The position numbers were made by a program, and so were the translations under genes. 6,904 nucleotides of DNA. Source: DATBAK01 sp036787815 (GTDB lineage Bacteria; Actinomycetota; Acidimicrobiia; IMCC26256; PALSA-610). The stretch covers positions 1-6,904 of the forward strand of contig DAIQOP010000214.1 in the NCBI GenBank assembly GCA_036787815.1. The letters run 5' to 3'. Under the pieces are notes generated by a model. It had not been told where the DNA came from, made no database searches, and was given only the letters and a program-made list of their open reading frames with translations. Each line of letters opens with the position of its first letter. Position 1 is the stretch's first letter. This document shows positions 5,700-6,904 of the stretch, one piece after another.

Positions 5700-5945
5700 A
5701 TGGCCCTCGATCTCGCCAGCATGGAACCCGCGGTGCTCGAGGCGATCGACGCCATCCGCCCCGCCCTCCAGTCCGACGGGGGCGACATCGTCTTCCGTGA
5801 GATCGACGCCGACGGTGTCGTCCACGTGCAGCTCGTCGGGGCGTGTGGCACCTGCCCGGTCTCGACCATGACCCTCAAGGCCGGGGTCGAGCGGATCATC
5901 ATGGACCGCGTTCCCGGCATCACCGAGGTCGTCGCCGACGAGTAA
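5700..5945 (+). CDS. NifU C-terminal domain (Nfu-type) Fe-S cluster protein
   Basis: This 81-residue protein consists only of the NifU C-terminal domain, which carries or transfers an iron-sulfur cluster to apo-proteins in the cytosol. Seen: an N-terminal helix MEPAVLEAIDAIRPAL (8-23), the SDGGDI turn (25-30) conserved in this domain, and the cluster-binding pair C49 and C52 in GACGTCPVSTMTLKAGVE. It lacks the IscU-like and ferredoxin-like parts of full NifU and the A-type N-terminal domain of NfuA. That makes it a stand-alone scaffold or carrier, common in Gram-positive bacteria. The ATG at 5700 has only a closely placed AGCAGG, a weak ribosome site. The ATG for Met8 (5721) would still keep the whole domain. 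It lies 33 bases after the assembly gap, so its upstream neighbour is uncertain. The MeaB-type GTPase gene follows in the same direction, probably in one operon. Confidence 0.93.
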   Translation: MALDLASMEPAVLEAIDAIRPALQSDGGDIVFREIDADGVVHVQLVGACGTCPVSTMTLKAGVERIIMDRVPGITEVVADE

Positions 5946-5986
5946 CGGCCCGTCCGTTCTCTCGTGTGGCCGTTCGTAACCAACTC

Positions 5987-6904
5987 GTGACCGACGACGC
6001 GTCCGCGCTGCTCGATCGCGCGCGGCAGGGCAATCGCGTCGCCACCGCCCGCCTGATCTCGCTCGTCGAGGCCGGCGGAGCCTCGGCCCGGTCGGTCGCC
6101 GAGGTCACGACGCCCCACACCGGCGGGGCGTGGACCGTCGGCGTCACCGGTGCACCGGGTGCCGGGAAGTCGACGCTCACCGACGGCCTCGTGCGCGCGA
6201 TGCGCGAAGCCGACCTCGATGTCGGCGTGCTCGCCATCGACCCGACGAGCCCGTTCAGCGGCGGAGCGATCCTCGGCGACCGCGTGCGCATGCAGGACCA
6301 CGCGATCGACCCGCGCGTGTTCATCCGCTCGATGGCCACTCGCGGGCACCTCGGCGGGCTCGCGCTCGCGACGCCACAGGCGGTGCGCGTGCTCGATGCG
6401 GTCGGGAAGCAGTGGATCGTCGTCGAGACCGTCGGCGTCGGTCAGGTCGAGGTCGAGATCGCGGGGCACGCGGATTCGACCGTCGTCGTCGTCAACCCGC
6501 GTTGGGGCGACGCGGTGCAGGCGGCCAAGGCCGGCCTGCTCGAGATCGCCGATCTGTTCGTGGTCAACAAGGCCGATCGCCCCGGTGCGGCCGAGACCGC
6601 GCGCGATCTCGAGGGCATGCTCGATCTCGCGGGCGACCTCGAGTGGCGGCCACCGGTGCTGCAGACGGTCGCGACCGACCGCACGGGCGTCGCCGAGCTC
6701 TGGGACGCGCTGCGCACCCATCGCGAGTACCTGGAGGCCAACGGTCTCGTCGACCGGCGCCGGCGCGAACGGGTCGGGGCCGAGCTGCGCGCGATCGTCA
6801 CCGAGCGGTTGCGGGAGCAGGCGGCTGCGCTCGGTTCGGGTGCCCGCTTCGACGCGCTCGTCGAGAAGGTGGCGGGCCGGGAGCTCGATCCGTTCACCGC
6901 CGCG
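5987..6904 (+). CDS. meaB: MeaB/ArgK-family GTPase (methylmalonyl-CoA mutase chaperone), 3' end beyond the window
   Basis: MeaB is a G3E-class GTPase that binds adenosylcobalamin-dependent methylmalonyl-CoA mutase. There it gates cofactor loading and protects or repairs the enzyme. Numbering is from the GTG at 5987 (306 codons to the window end, no stop). The Walker A GAPGAGKST is at 55-63 with K61. A conserved DPTSPFSGGAILGDRVRM segment starts at D85 (switch I). The G3 motif ETVGVGQVEVE starts at E147, and the G4 motif NKAD is at 194-197. The N-terminal helix LLDRARQGNRVATARLISLVE is typical of the family. Roughly 15-30 residues, the dimerisation arm, should lie beyond the edge. An in-frame GTG at 5966 would add seven residues (VAVRNQL). 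I prefer 5987 because VTDDAS leads directly into the family helix, but neither GTG has a Shine-Dalgarno sequence. The mutase genes are not in the window, so a related B12-enzyme chaperone role cannot be excluded. It lies 41 bases after the Nfu gene, or 20 from the earlier start. Confidence 0.92.
   Translation, partial: MTDDASALLDRARQGNRVATARLISLVEAGGASARSVAEVTTPHTGGAWTVGVTGAPGAGKSTLTDGLVRAMREADLDVGVLAIDPTSPFSGGAILGDRVRMQDHAIDPRVFIRSMATRGHLGGLALATPQAVRVLDAVGKQWIVVETVGVGQVEVEIAGHADSTVVVVNPRWGDAVQAAKAGLLEIADLFVVNKADRPGAAETARDLEGMLDLAGDLEWRPPVLQTVATDRTGVAELWDALRTHREYLEANGLVDRRRRERVGAELRAIVTERLREQAAALGSGARFDALVEKVAGRELDPFTAA

Noticed and set aside
4281..6721. Minus-strand frames crossing the N run (4281-5825 and 5525-6721)
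   Set aside because: They bridge undetermined bases and lie antisense to murA, nfu and meaB. The translations have no family features.
1..6904. Defence island, mobile element, CRISPR array or phage remnant
   Set aside because: Every intact gene belongs to a common metabolic or housekeeping family. No transposase or integrase, spaced repeat array, terminal inverted repeats or tRNA-linked attachment site was seen on either strand.

Overview
The window is a high-GC (about 70% by eye), gene-dense bacterial segment with strong G/C preference at third codon positions. The style is that of an actinobacterium: GTG starts, few Shine-Dalgarno sequences, and TANNNT boxes placed so close to ATG codons that leaderless transcripts are likely. 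MurA has the actinobacterial-type Asp in place of the usual catalytic-loop Cys. A deep-branching class such as Acidimicrobiia would fit, but this is an impression and not a demonstrated assignment. A run of exactly 100 N (5567-5666) marks an assembly gap, which suggests a draft or metagenome-derived scaffold.

Layout. (1) 1-1362, minus strand: a GT4-family glycosyltransferase whose 3' end lies beyond the left edge. (2) 1363-1742: a 380-base divergent intergenic region. It holds a perfect 13-bp inverted repeat, a second short inverted repeat, same-strand GAACG boxes and a probable leaderless promoter for the rightward gene. (3) 1743-3602 and 3599-4270, plus strand: an S9-family (prolyl-oligopeptidase type) serine peptidase, translationally coupled through a GTGA overlap to a small KANL3/Tex30-like alpha/beta hydrolase. 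(4) 4326-5566, plus: murA, with only the last few codons lost in the gap. (5) 5700-5945, plus: a stand-alone NifU C-terminal (Nfu-type) Fe-S protein. (6) 5987-6904, plus: a MeaB/ArgK-family G3E GTPase running off the right edge.

How the genes relate. The peptidase and hydrolase almost certainly form one transcription unit and may both act on small peptide, ester or amide substrates in the cytosol, but no substrate can be read from the sequence. murA starts the cytoplasmic peptidoglycan precursor pathway and has its own likely promoter. The Nfu protein (Fe-S cluster delivery) and MeaB (loading and protection of adenosylcobalamin-dependent methylmalonyl-CoA mutase) are metal-cofactor maintenance proteins 41 bases apart and probably co-transcribed. 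Their linkage to murA crosses the gap and is only as good as the scaffold join.

I see no CRISPR array, transposase, phage gene, toxin-antitoxin pair, tRNA or rRNA. The content is mostly housekeeping, and I found no convincing undescribed system. The items most worth a second look are the MurA Cys-to-Asp substitution and the structured divergent intergenic region.
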